From contig CAYXMH010000003.1 of NCBI GenBank assembly GCA_964466115.1, positions 138,411-202,410 of the forward strand: DNA of 64,000 nt. Reading direction: 5' to 3'. The position numbers were made by a program, and so were the translations under genes. Position 1 is the stretch's first letter; each line of letters opens with the position of its first letter. The DNA is from Pseudolysobacter sp964466115. GTDB taxonomy: Bacteria; Pseudomonadota; Gammaproteobacteria; Xanthomonadales; Rhodanobacteraceae. This document shows, one piece after another, positions 9,119 through 16,412 of this stretch. The notes below the pieces were generated by a model, which saw only the letters and a program-made list of their open reading frames with translations, had not been told where the DNA came from and did no database searches.

Positions 9119-9721
9119 ATGCCACGTCTGATGATCGCCAGTCTGCTTACACTCGTTTTCTGCCTCGCTGTCAGATCTGCCGTCGCGCAGGTAAGCGACG
9201 TGGTCACGCTCGATACCGGCGCCGGATCGCCTGGCGCGACCGTTGACATACCGGTCTATATCCGGGATGTGTCGGGCTCGCCGCTAGGCCTCGACCAACC
9301 ATCCGGCTCGCGGATCCAGGCGTACTCGATCAAAGTCGATTATTCTCCAGCGGCCTCTATACAGTCGGTGACGTTCGCGCGTGCCGGCGTTATCGCTTCG
9401 CTTACGCCCACGTTCGAAACCTCGCCCACTAGCCCCGGTTCGATCTCTGCGATCGCCACGTTTCAAGAATCCACCAATTTGATTCCCTTCACGCTCAATG
9501 CAGCTGCGCCCGGTGACCAGATCGGCGTCTTGCATTTCATCATCGCCGTTGGTGCCGTAGCCGGCACCGTATCGCTCACGCTCGACCCGACATTGACCCA
9601 GCTCAGCAACGAGGGTGGTACCTTAAACGAGACCGTCACCGCGACGGATCTTACGCTGGTCAACGGCTCGATCACCGTCAGTGGAACGCCGGTGCAGTTG
9701 CAGTCGTTCGATGTGCAGTAG
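9119..9721 (+). CDS. Secreted protein with cohesin-like domain
   Basis: A 200-residue protein. The start ATG at 9119 has AGGAG 7 bases upstream and gives a good signal peptide (MPRLMIASLLTLVFCLAVRSAVAQ). The mature part resembles a cohesin fold: 'VTLDTGAGSPGATVDIPVYI' at the N-terminus, 'AYSIKVDYSPAASIQSVTF' and a later 'GVLHFIIAVGAVAGTVSLTL'. Cohesin-like domains outside cellulosomes occur in many secreted bacterial proteins and mediate protein or surface binding. It ends shortly after the domain (VQLQSFDVQ) with no anchor or sorting helix. It is divergent from the sigma factor, sharing a 159-base promoter region. The domain assignment rests on pattern only. Confidence 0.7.
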   Translation: MPRLMIASLLTLVFCLAVRSAVAQVSDVVTLDTGAGSPGATVDIPVYIRDVSGSPLGLDQPSGSRIQAYSIKVDYSPAASIQSVTFARAGVIASLTPTFETSPTSPGSISAIATFQESTNLIPFTLNAAAPGDQIGVLHFIIAVGAVAGTVSLTLDPTLTQLSNEGGTLNETVTATDLTLVNGSITVSGTPVQLQSFDVQ

Positions 9722-9822
9722 CGCCAATCTACATAGCATCATTTCTCGTTCGCAATTGTGCGAAAAGCCCGCACTAGGGCAGGCTGTCACGTCTAACGCA
9801 ACAGATAAGTAGATGGTAGAAA

Positions 9823-10296
9823 CTAGAACGGAATCTCGTCATCGTCGAATTGATCCGACGGTGGCGGTGTCATTTTCCCCGGTACTGGTTGCGCACCGCG
9901 TGGTGGGCCGCGCTCCGGCCGTTCGCGTGCGCCACCGCCACTTGCGCCGGCTTCGCCACCACCGCGACTGCCGAGCATTTGCATTTCATCGGCGATGACA
10001 TCGGTGGAATAGCGTTTTACGCCGTCTTTTTCGTATTCATCGGTACGCAGCTTGCCTTCTACGTATACTTGTGAACCTTTCTTTAAATACTCGCCGGCGA
10101 TCTCGGCCAATTTGCCGAAGAATTTAATCCGGTGCCATTCGGTGCGCTCCTGCTGCTCGCCGGTGGTTTTGTCTTTCCACGATTCGGAAGTGGCGATGCG
10201 AATCGAAGTGATGGCAGCGCCGTTGGCGGTGTAGCGTGTTTCCGGGTCTGCCCCAAGATTGCCGACCAAAATGACTTTATTGACGCCGCGTGCCAT
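9823..10296 (-). CDS. ssb: Single-stranded DNA-binding protein
   Basis: A 157-residue SSB. The N-terminal OB fold is unmistakable (MARGVNKVILVGNLGADPET, WHRIKFFGKLAEIAGEYLKKG). It is followed by a Gly/Pro-rich linker from about residue 110 and the acidic tail DDDEIPF, which recruits replication and repair partners. It acts as a tetramer on single-stranded DNA in replication, repair and recombination. It is divergent from ispB with 207 bases between them. Confidence 0.97.
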   Translation of the reverse strand: MARGVNKVILVGNLGADPETRYTANGAAITSIRIATSESWKDKTTGEQQERTEWHRIKFFGKLAEIAGEYLKKGSQVYVEGKLRTDEYEKDGVKRYSTDVIADEMQMLGSRGGGEAGASGGGARERPERGPPRGAQPVPGKMTPPPSDQFDDDEIPF

Positions 10297-10438
10297 GAGT
10301 GAGATACCTCGAATGGGATTTAAGAACCTGGGTTATTATCGCGGGGAAGTTTACCATACGCGTTCGGATTTCTTGTCCGTTTTTACCCCGTCGGCGTGTA
10401 CGAAAATGACGATCGTGGACACTAAAACCCGAAACGCA

Positions 10439-10467
10439 GGTGTTCGAAGCTTCAGGCCCGCTATAAT
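10439..10467 (+). promoter_or_regulatory. Possible sigma-70 promoter of ispB
   Basis: A perfect TATAAT at 10462-10467 lies 36 bases before the GTG start of ispB. The -35 region around 10439-10444 is poor, so the assignment rests on the -10 box and its position. A purine-rich AGAGGTAAG just before the start is the likely ribosome-binding site. Confidence 0.4.
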
Positions 10468-10503
10468 CCCGGCTAATTCATGCGGCAGAGGTAAGTTTTA
10501 AAC

Positions 10504-11511
10504 GTGGGCTCCCCCTTGGCTGTGAAAAAACCCTACTCCGCCGCAGGTTTCTCCGAAGCCCAAGCGCTGGTTGCCGATGATATGGCAAGCGTGGATGCGT
10601 TGATCCGCGCGCGCTTGGCATCGGATGTGGTGTTGATCAACCAGATTGCCGAACACATCATTTTAAGCGGCGGTAAACGGCTGCGGCCGTTGCTGGCATT
10701 GCTGGCGGCGCGGGCGGCTGGCTATAACGGGCGCGAGCACATTCAACTGGCGGCGGTGATCGAATTTATTCATACCGCCACGTTATTGCACGACGATGTC
10801 GTGGACGAGTCGGATCTTCGGCGCGGGCGCAAAACCGCCAATGCGATGTGGGGCAATGCGGCCAGCGTGCTGGTCGGCGATTTTCTCTATTCGCGGTCGT
10901 TTCAGATGATGGTGGAAATCGAACGCTTGCGGGTGATGCAAATTCTTGCCGATGCGACCAACGCGATTGCCGAAGGCGAGGTTCTGCAGTTGCTGCATAT
11001 TCACAATCCCGATATTGATAAGGCGGCGTATCTGCGCGTGATTGAGCGCAAGACCGCAGTGCTGTTTTCCGCCGCTGCACGCCTGGGCGGCGTACTGGCT
11101 GAGGTGTCGCATGAGCAGGAAGAGGCGTTGGCTCGTTACGGTATGAATCTGGGATATGCCTTCCAGATTGCCGACGATGTGCTCGATTACATGTCCGACA
11201 GCGCAACGCTCGGCAAAAACATTGGTGACGATCTGGCAGAAGGCAAACCCACCCTGCCGCTGATCTACGCGATCGAGCGCAGCAACCCCGAACAAGCAGC
11301 GAGTTTGCGCCGCGTGATTGAAACCGGCGGTCTTGATTCGCTGCAGAACATTGTTGCGGCGATTCGCGACTCCGGCGCGTTGGAGCGAAGTTATCAATGC
11401 GCGCAGGACTATGCCAAGGCCGCCCAAGCCGAGCTTGCCTTGCTGCCCGCGTCGCCCGCCAAATCGGCATTGCTGGGATTGGCCGACTACGCAGTGAACC
11501 GAGTGCAATGA
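10504..11511 (+). CDS. ispB: Octaprenyl (polyprenyl) diphosphate synthase
   Basis: A 335-residue trans-prenyltransferase that makes the long isoprenoid side chain of ubiquinone. The first aspartate-rich motif is 'LLHDDVVDESDLRRG', the second 'FQIADDVLDYMSD', and 'GGKRLRPLLALLAARAAG' is the substrate-binding N-terminal motif. The start is GTG at 10504. Its stop overlaps the ATG of the following acetyltransferase (ATGA), so the two are translationally coupled. Chain length cannot be read with certainty, but the 8-unit enzyme is the norm in this group. Confidence 0.95.
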   Translation: MGSPLAVKKPYSAAGFSEAQALVADDMASVDALIRARLASDVVLINQIAEHIILSGGKRLRPLLALLAARAAGYNGREHIQLAAVIEFIHTATLLHDDVVDESDLRRGRKTANAMWGNAASVLVGDFLYSRSFQMMVEIERLRVMQILADATNAIAEGEVLQLLHIHNPDIDKAAYLRVIERKTAVLFSAAARLGGVLAEVSHEQEEALARYGMNLGYAFQIADDVLDYMSDSATLGKNIGDDLAEGKPTLPLIYAIERSNPEQAASLRRVIETGGLDSLQNIVAAIRDSGALERSYQCAQDYAKAAQAELALLPASPAKSALLGLADYAVNRVQ

Positions 11512-12065
11512 CAAGCTCGCAAGAGCTACCCGTCACGGAACGGTTAATGTTGCGCCGCATGACGTGGGACGATCTCGACTTTTTGCATCGCTTGAACAGC
11601 GATATCGAGGTTATGCGCTACATCGGCGGGCCAAAGACGCGCGATGAAACCGAAGTGATGCTTAAGGTGCGCATCTTAGGGTACTACGAACAAAACCCGG
11701 GGCTTGGCGTTTGGATTACGCAAGAGCGATCAAGTGGTGCCAGTGTCGGCGTACATTTGCTCAACCACATTCAGGGCGAATCGTTTATTCAAGTCGGGTA
11801 TTTGCTGTTGCCCGAGTATTGGAACCGCGGCTACGCCACGGAAATGGCAGTGGCTTTAGTGCGTTACGGTTTTGTAATGCTTCAATTGCCGCAGATCGTT
11901 GGGATTACCGATTTGCCGAATATCAATTCGCAGCGGGTGTTGATCAAGGCGGGGTTGCATCGCAACGGCGAGCGCCGCTTTGCGCATCCTGCGTATGCCG
12001 CGCAAGGGCCGTTGGCGTGGTTTGAGCGTGATGCGGAAAGCTGGCTGGCCGACAACCATCAATAG
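11508..12065 (+). CDS. GNAT family N-acetyltransferase (RimJ/RimL-like)
   Basis: A 185-residue acetyltransferase. 'TERLMLRRMTWDDLDFLHRL' is the usual N-terminus of the RimJ/RimL group, and 'YLLLPEYWNRGYATEMAVAL' contains the acetyl-CoA-binding segment, with the later 'NINSQRVLIKAGL' motif. It would transfer acetyl from acetyl-CoA to a small amine or a protein N-terminus. The substrate is not predictable. The start ATG at 11508 overlaps the ispB stop, which fixes it over the longer in-frame reading. A long hairpin begins 2 bases after the stop. Confidence 0.9.
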   Translation: MTSSQELPVTERLMLRRMTWDDLDFLHRLNSDIEVMRYIGGPKTRDETEVMLKVRILGYYEQNPGLGVWITQERSSGASVGVHLLNHIQGESFIQVGYLLLPEYWNRGYATEMAVALVRYGFVMLQLPQIVGITDLPNINSQRVLIKAGLHRNGERRFAHPAYAAQGPLAWFERDAESWLADNHQ

Positions 12066-12066
12066 A

Positions 12067-12123
12067 GCTCGGGTTTATCCATTCACCCTTCGACAGGCTC
12101 AGGGCGAACGGATAAACCCGAGC
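12067..12123. repeat. Hairpin repeat downstream of the GNAT gene
   Basis: A perfect 14-bp stem (GCTCGGGTTTATCC with GGATAAACCCGAGC) encloses the dispersed proteobacterial repeat CCCTTCGACAGGCTCAGGG, which itself can form an inner CCCT/AGGG stem. It starts immediately after the GNAT stop, so it probably also ends or protects that transcript. Confidence 0.65.
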
Positions 12124-12157
12124 GCTTTGAGCTTTGCAGCACAGTATGCGGGTTCTC

Positions 12158-12240
12158 GTAGGCTGGCGCTGAACGCAGTGAAGCCCAGCAATTTGTTCGC
12201 CGATCGCCGCTGGGCTTCACTGCGTTCAGCGCCAGCCTAC
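12158..12240. repeat. GTAGG...CCTAC long inverted repeat (REP-like hairpin, copy 2)
   Basis: Same architecture as 8207-8290: arms of about 32 bases starting GTAGGCTGGCGCTGAACG and closing in CGTTCAGCGCCAGCCTAC. Where its sequence differs from copy 1 the two arms change together, keeping the stem paired. It lies in the convergent gap between the GNAT and YgjP-like genes. Confidence 0.8.
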
Positions 12241-12278
12241 CAATAAATATTCCGATGCTTGCGACAATGAGATTGATG

Positions 12279-13040
12279 TCAAACGCTTTCAATCAACCGC
12301 GACAACTCTGCTTTCAATGCAAAGCCACGCAGCTTTAACCAATCGCGTTGATCTTGCCAGTTCGGGCACAGCGTTGCGACCAAGTTCCAAAAACGCGGTG
12401 AATGATCGCGAATGCGCAGATGGCAAAGCTCGTGGATCACGACGTATTTCAAAACTTCCGGTGGCGCCAATGCCAGCGCAAGATCGAGTGTGATGCTGTC
12501 GCGGCTGTCGAGACTGCCCCATAGGCTTTTTAATGGCTTGATGCGCACACCGGTTGGAACCTGTCCAAGCTCCGGCGTGTAACGGGCCAACAAACGCGAA
12601 ACATCGCGCCGCATCTGCGCCTGCAAAAACGTATTCAACAACGAACGCGCCGCTTCTAAGCTGCGTTTGTTGTGCGGTTTTGGCATGATCAGAAGCAGAC
12701 GATCGTCACGCAATTCAATATGCGGGCACGGCCCATCACGCCAACTCAAGCGCGTGGTTTCACCGCGCAACGGAATCAGCGTTGGCTTGCCAGGTAACAG
12801 CGGCGGTGGACCTGCGTGTTCGAGTTGCAACTCGTCGAGCTTACGCTCCAGCCAATTGGCGTTCTTGCGTAAAAATGCGAACACTTGCGCCGGATGGGTG
12901 CGTTCCGGATACGACAGACGCGCACCGCTGGACGTTACCGTCAGGCGCAAGCGCCGTGCGCGCGGATGCGATGCGCGCAACACCTTGATGGTTTCACCGG
13001 TGGGCGTGGATAGTTCAAGATAATTGTTTTCGTCAGCCAT
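12279..13040 (-). CDS. YgjP-like metallopeptidase domain protein (DUF45)
   Basis: A 253-residue protein with the zinc-binding signature 'VVIHELCHLRIRDHSPRFW' (HExxH plus a third histidine) near residues 205-225, typical of the YgjP/WLM-type family. The N-terminal half is beta-rich ('RRLRLTVTSSGARLSYPERT') as in that family. In relatives it lies beside restriction or DNA repair genes. Here it is followed by rdgC upstream on the same strand, but the 29-base gap is only suggestive of co-transcription. Catalytic activity is not established for the family. Confidence 0.9.
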   Translation of the reverse strand: MADENNYLELSTPTGETIKVLRASHPRARRLRLTVTSSGARLSYPERTHPAQVFAFLRKNANWLERKLDELQLEHAGPPPLLPGKPTLIPLRGETTRLSWRDGPCPHIELRDDRLLLIMPKPHNKRSLEAARSLLNTFLQAQMRRDVSRLLARYTPELGQVPTGVRIKPLKSLWGSLDSRDSITLDLALALAPPEVLKYVVIHELCHLRIRDHSPRFWNLVATLCPNWQDQRDWLKLRGFALKAELSRLIESV

Positions 13041-13069
13041 TGCGTTCTACCTAAAACTCGGCAGAGGGT

Positions 13070-13987
13070 TTATTTCCGATCCATCGGCCGAGATAATCCA
13101 AACCATTTTTCGATGCGTGCCAAAAACGGCTCAAGTTCCAGCGTCATCAGAGCAAAACGCGCATCCAATTCAGCCGTATCGGAGTCGCGTTCGCTGTCAT
13201 CCAATTCGTCCAACACAGAATCAAGAAAACGCAGCTTCCGGACGACTAAATCTTCGCCCAGAACAAAGCTTAAGCGTTCCTCAAAGGTTAATCCGAGTTG
13301 GAACACGTGCTTGCCAGACTTAAGATGCTCACGCACCTCGTCGGTTTCAAGGTCTTGACGGCGGCAGCGAATTACGGCGCCGGATTCGCCCGGATCGCGC
13401 AGCTCACACTCATCGCCGAGACTTAAACCAGGGGGTAGCTTGCCACGCTTTAACCAGTCCGTCATGTGGCTTTTTGGCGACGTTTCGGCCGTTAAAGGGA
13501 CGGCCGGAAACGTGCCTAAAGCGCTGCGAATTTCGCTCACCGCGGCCTCTGCGGCCTTGCTGCTGGCCGTGTCCAGCACCAGCCAGCCGTTTTTGCTGTC
13601 GAGGTAAGCAAACAGCCTAGACGTGCGCACAAAGGCCCGCGGCAGCAGATCGGTGATGACCTCATCTTTCAATTGTTTACGTTCTCGACCGCCGACCTGG
13701 CGACCGGTTTTTTTAACAATTGCATCGACCTTTACCGCCACCGCTTCGTTAACTACCTGGCTGGGAAGCAATTTGTCTTCACTCCCCAGCGCTAACAGCG
13801 AAAATGCCCCAACTTGATGCAGCAAAACCTCTTCGTTTCGGCCGAGCGGCGAGACAAAACCGCGGGTACCAAGCTCCAACGGTCCGCAGGCGCGCAAGCG
13901 GGCCGCTTCGAGCTTTTTTCCCAAGGATTTGAGGCTGACGGCGGTGCGTTCAGAAAAACGAAACAACGTTAAATTGCGAAACCACAT
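13070..13987 (-). CDS. rdgC: Recombination-associated protein RdgC
   Basis: A 305-residue RdgC, a nucleoid-associated ring protein that binds double-stranded DNA and restrains RecA. The start ATG at 13987 gives the characteristic MWFRNLTLFRF. An upstream in-frame TTG would add six unrelated residues. Other family segments are 'EEVLLHQVGAFSLLALGSE', 'LPRAFVRTSRLFAYLD' and 'LGLTFEERLSFVLGEDLVVR'. An AT-rich block with a plausible promoter lies 50-80 bases upstream. Confidence 0.96.
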   Translation of the reverse strand: MWFRNLTLFRFSERTAVSLKSLGKKLEAARLRACGPLELGTRGFVSPLGRNEEVLLHQVGAFSLLALGSEDKLLPSQVVNEAVAVKVDAIVKKTGRQVGGRERKQLKDEVITDLLPRAFVRTSRLFAYLDSKNGWLVLDTASSKAAEAAVSEIRSALGTFPAVPLTAETSPKSHMTDWLKRGKLPPGLSLGDECELRDPGESGAVIRCRRQDLETDEVREHLKSGKHVFQLGLTFEERLSFVLGEDLVVRKLRFLDSVLDELDDSERDSDTAELDARFALMTLELEPFLARIEKWFGLSRPMDRK

Positions 13988-14037
13988 AGGTCTACTATTC
14001 GACAAGTTAGAGGGAGGAAAAATCCGGGTGGGACTAA

Positions 14038-14066
14038 ATATAATAACTTATTGATTTTATAATCAA
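14038..14066 (-). promoter_or_regulatory. Possible rdgC promoter in an AT-rich island
   Basis: Read on the minus strand, TTGATT (14061-14066) and TTATAT (14038-14043) are separated by 17 bases. The block overlaps two nested palindromes: TTGAT-N6-ATCAA at 14051-14066 and TTATAAT-CAA-ATTATAA at 14057-14073. The local AT content contrasts sharply with the GC-rich surroundings. Confidence 0.4.
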
Positions 14067-14084
14067 ATTATAATTACTGATTCT

Positions 14085-14954
14085 CTAAAAATCGTCGTTA
14101 TCCATATTGATTTCAGGATCAGATAACCAATCCGCGTGTGACAGCCGTTTGGCGGAAGCATTAGCGCCTAGCGCAGCGAAATCGAACAGAGTGCGGTCGG
14201 CTAAATGCGAAGGCGTAATGTCGGTCAACGCCCGTGCGATGTTTTCCACCCGACCGGGATATTGGCGATCCCATTCCTGCAGCATCGTTTTAATCGACTG
14301 GCGCTGCAACGTTTCCTGCGAACCGCATAAGTCGCACGGAATGATCGGGAAATTTCTGACGTCGGCATACGCTGCCAAATCGGCTTCCTTGCAATAGACC
14401 AGTGGGCGAATCACCACATGCCGTCCATCGTCGGACTGCAGCTTTGGTGGCATGGACTTTATTTTCGAGTGATAAAACAGATTCAGAAATAAGGTTTCCA
14501 CCAAGTCATCGCGATGGTGTCCCAAGGCGATTTTCGTAACACCGGTGCGCTGCGCGTAATCGTACAAAGCCCCGCGGCGCAAGCGCGAACACAAACCACA
14601 CATGGTTTTGCCTTCAGGGATCACGCGCTTAACGACACTGTAGGTGTCTTGTTCGATGATGTGAAAGGGCACACCCAGGCTGCGCAGATAATCCGGCAGC
14701 ACGTGTTCCGGAAAACCCGGGTGTTTTTGATCGAGATTGACGGCAATCAAATCGAATTCGACCGGTGCCTTGGTTTTCAGCGCCAGCAAAATATCGAGTA
14801 GGGCATAGGAATCTTTGCCCCCGGAAAGGCACACCATTACCCGGTCGCCTTGCTCGATCATATTAAAATCGGCAATCGCCTGCCCCACCTGCCGGCGCAG
14901 GCGTTTGGCCAGTTTATTGGCGTTGAATTCGAGTTTGCGCAGCGGGGCGGTCAT
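14085..14954 (-). CDS. ttcA: tRNA 2-thiocytidine(32) synthetase TtcA
   Basis: A 289-residue PP-loop enzyme that thiolates cytidine 32 of certain tRNAs. The ATP-binding SGGKDS motif ('VMVCLSGGKDSYALLDIL') is near residue 44. CGLC and CDLCGS are the paired CxxC motifs that hold the iron-sulfur cluster, and 'IALGHHRDDLVETLFLNLFY' is diagnostic. The start ATG at 14954 (MTAPLRKLEFNANKLAKRLR) fits the family. The longer in-frame reading adds 20 unlikely residues. It ends 97 bases before rdgC. Confidence 0.97.
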   Translation of the reverse strand: MTAPLRKLEFNANKLAKRLRRQVGQAIADFNMIEQGDRVMVCLSGGKDSYALLDILLALKTKAPVEFDLIAVNLDQKHPGFPEHVLPDYLRSLGVPFHIIEQDTYSVVKRVIPEGKTMCGLCSRLRRGALYDYAQRTGVTKIALGHHRDDLVETLFLNLFYHSKIKSMPPKLQSDDGRHVVIRPLVYCKEADLAAYADVRNFPIIPCDLCGSQETLQRQSIKTMLQEWDRQYPGRVENIARALTDITPSHLADRTLFDFAALGANASAKRLSHADWLSDPEINMDNDDF

Positions 14955-15089
14955 GGGTGCAATCTTGGATGGCGAACGGTTTGGCTTATTGTAGGGCCGA
15001 ACGGCTCCGCACACACGCGATTAGCGCCCGGCTACAACAAGACTGGCAACAAAGGTACACTCGGCGGGGACCCTCAACCGAGTCATTCC

Positions 15090-15296
15090 GTGAATTGGAT
15101 CGATCCCGCCGAGATTGCCCGCCAATTGGTCGAGCTTAAGCTCGAACACCGCGATTTGGACGAGATCATCGCCCGGCTATCGGCCGACCCACGCTGCGAC
15201 GAGGTGCAGCTGAAGCGACTGAAAAAACGCAAACTGCGCATTAAGGATATGGTCGCTTATTTGGAGAATAAGTTGATTCCGGATTGGGATGCGTAG
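15090..15296 (+). CDS. YdcH-like small coiled-coil protein (DUF465)
   Basis: A 68-residue protein starting at GTG 15090. 'LVELKLEHRDLDEIIARL' followed by 'QLKRLKKRKLRIKDMVAYLE' is the helical hairpin of the YdcH/DUF465 family, whose role is unknown. The start is uncertain because the frame is open further upstream and the ribosome-binding site is weak. It converges on the WYL regulator 23 bases away. Confidence 0.8.
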   Translation: MNWIDPAEIARQLVELKLEHRDLDEIIARLSADPRCDEVQLKRLKKRKLRIKDMVAYLENKLIPDWDA

Positions 15297-15319
15297 TGGT
15301 TCATGTGTTGGATTGGCGT

Positions 15320-16288
15320 CTAGGTATAACCGCTCAACGCCAATTGCAACAAGCATTTCATCTCTTCGCGCAACGGTAAGGGGGTAACGACCTCGGCATC
15401 GGGTCCGTACTTCAGGACATCCATCAACAACTCGCGCGAATTGCTGTACGGCAATTTCAATTCGTAGCGGCCATCGTTTAGCCATACGCCCTGTTGTTGC
15501 GAATGCCAATGTTCATCGGCGACCCAGCGCGCCGCATGAGGTGAGAATCGAATCGTCGCCCACGCTTTCGGAGGGCCGGAAAAAATGCCGTAACTGGCGG
15601 CCAGATGCGCGTTCAATTCTTGGTCATCGCGATCGAGCGCAATGCTATCGAGCACCTGCATATCGCGCATGCGATCTAGCGCAAAGCTGCGCAAACCTTC
15701 GCGGCCGTGGTCCCAAGCGTCGAGATACCAATTGTCGCGGTAGTGGGCGAGTCGTTGTGGGGATACTTCGCGCAAGGTGTCGTCGTTGGTGGAACGGGCG
15801 CGATAGCGAAAATTTAGACGTCTGCGCCCGAGCACGGCGCTGGCGACGGTACGAAACGTTGCTTCATCGAGTTTGCGCACGCCGCTGGCGATAACCCGAA
15901 TGCGCTCGATCGGTAAACGCGCACCGCTGGACTGGTCCGATAACAGCTTTTCGATGCGGGATTTGAACGGAGCCAAAGCGCCGGCCAGTACACCGGGCCC
16001 GGTGCGTCCAATCAGTTCGTTCAATGCGAGCAGGGCTTGCAGCTCTTCGCTGGTTAGCCAAAGCCCAGGCAGTTCAAAACGCTGCGCGTCGTTGGCGGCA
16101 TAATGGATTGCGTGTTGTTCGCTGTCCGATTCGATTGGCGCGCCGAGCGCATCGCGCAAAAACGCGATATCGCGATACAGTGTCGCGCGCGAGCAGGCAA
16201 GCTCGTCTTTAAGGCGCGTCAGCGTTACCGGATAGCGCGCGTCTTTAAGAATGCGGTGCAGCGTCAATATGCGTTCGTAGCGGTCCAT
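15320..16288 (-). CDS. WYL-domain transcriptional regulator
   Basis: A 322-residue DeoR/YafY-like regulator. The N-terminal winged helix is 'MDRYERILTLHRILKDARYP' through 'LKDELACSRATLYRDIAFLR'. The middle WYL domain shows 'LRRLNFRYRARSTNDDTLRE'-type sequence and 'PQRLAHYRDNWYLDAWDHGR', and the C-terminal extension follows. WYL domains sense nucleic-acid or nucleotide ligands in several stress and defence regulators. The ATG at 16288 gives the family N-terminus. It is divergent from the molybdoenzyme operon, with a REP element between them, so it may or may not control that operon. Confidence 0.92.
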   Translation of the reverse strand: MDRYERILTLHRILKDARYPVTLTRLKDELACSRATLYRDIAFLRDALGAPIESDSEQHAIHYAANDAQRFELPGLWLTSEELQALLALNELIGRTGPGVLAGALAPFKSRIEKLLSDQSSGARLPIERIRVIASGVRKLDEATFRTVASAVLGRRRLNFRYRARSTNDDTLREVSPQRLAHYRDNWYLDAWDHGREGLRSFALDRMRDMQVLDSIALDRDDQELNAHLAASYGIFSGPPKAWATIRFSPHAARWVADEHWHSQQQGVWLNDGRYELKLPYSNSRELLMDVLKYGPDAEVVTPLPLREEMKCLLQLALSGYT

Positions 16289-16341
16289 CCTGCTATTGTG
16301 CATCAATCGCAGCGGGCGCGTGTACGGTATTATGAGCGCTG

Positions 16342-16400
16342 GTAGGGTGGGCCTTGGCCCACTGGGCATCGCGCATTCGGTGGGCTAAAGCCCACCCTAC
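16342..16400. repeat. Paired REP (GTAGGGTGGGC...GCCCACCCTAC)
   Basis: Two small hairpins face each other: GTAG plus GGTGGGCC/GGCCCAC at the left and GTGGGCT/AGCCCACC plus CTAC at the right. This is a BIME-like inverted pair of GTAG-type REPs. It ends 12 bases before the soeA start codon. Confidence 0.85.
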
Positions 16401-16412
16401 AATTTGGGGATT

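Noticed and set aside
14051..14066. Fnr box near ttcA/rdgC
   Set aside because: The half sites TTGAT and ATCAA are separated by 6 bases, not 4.
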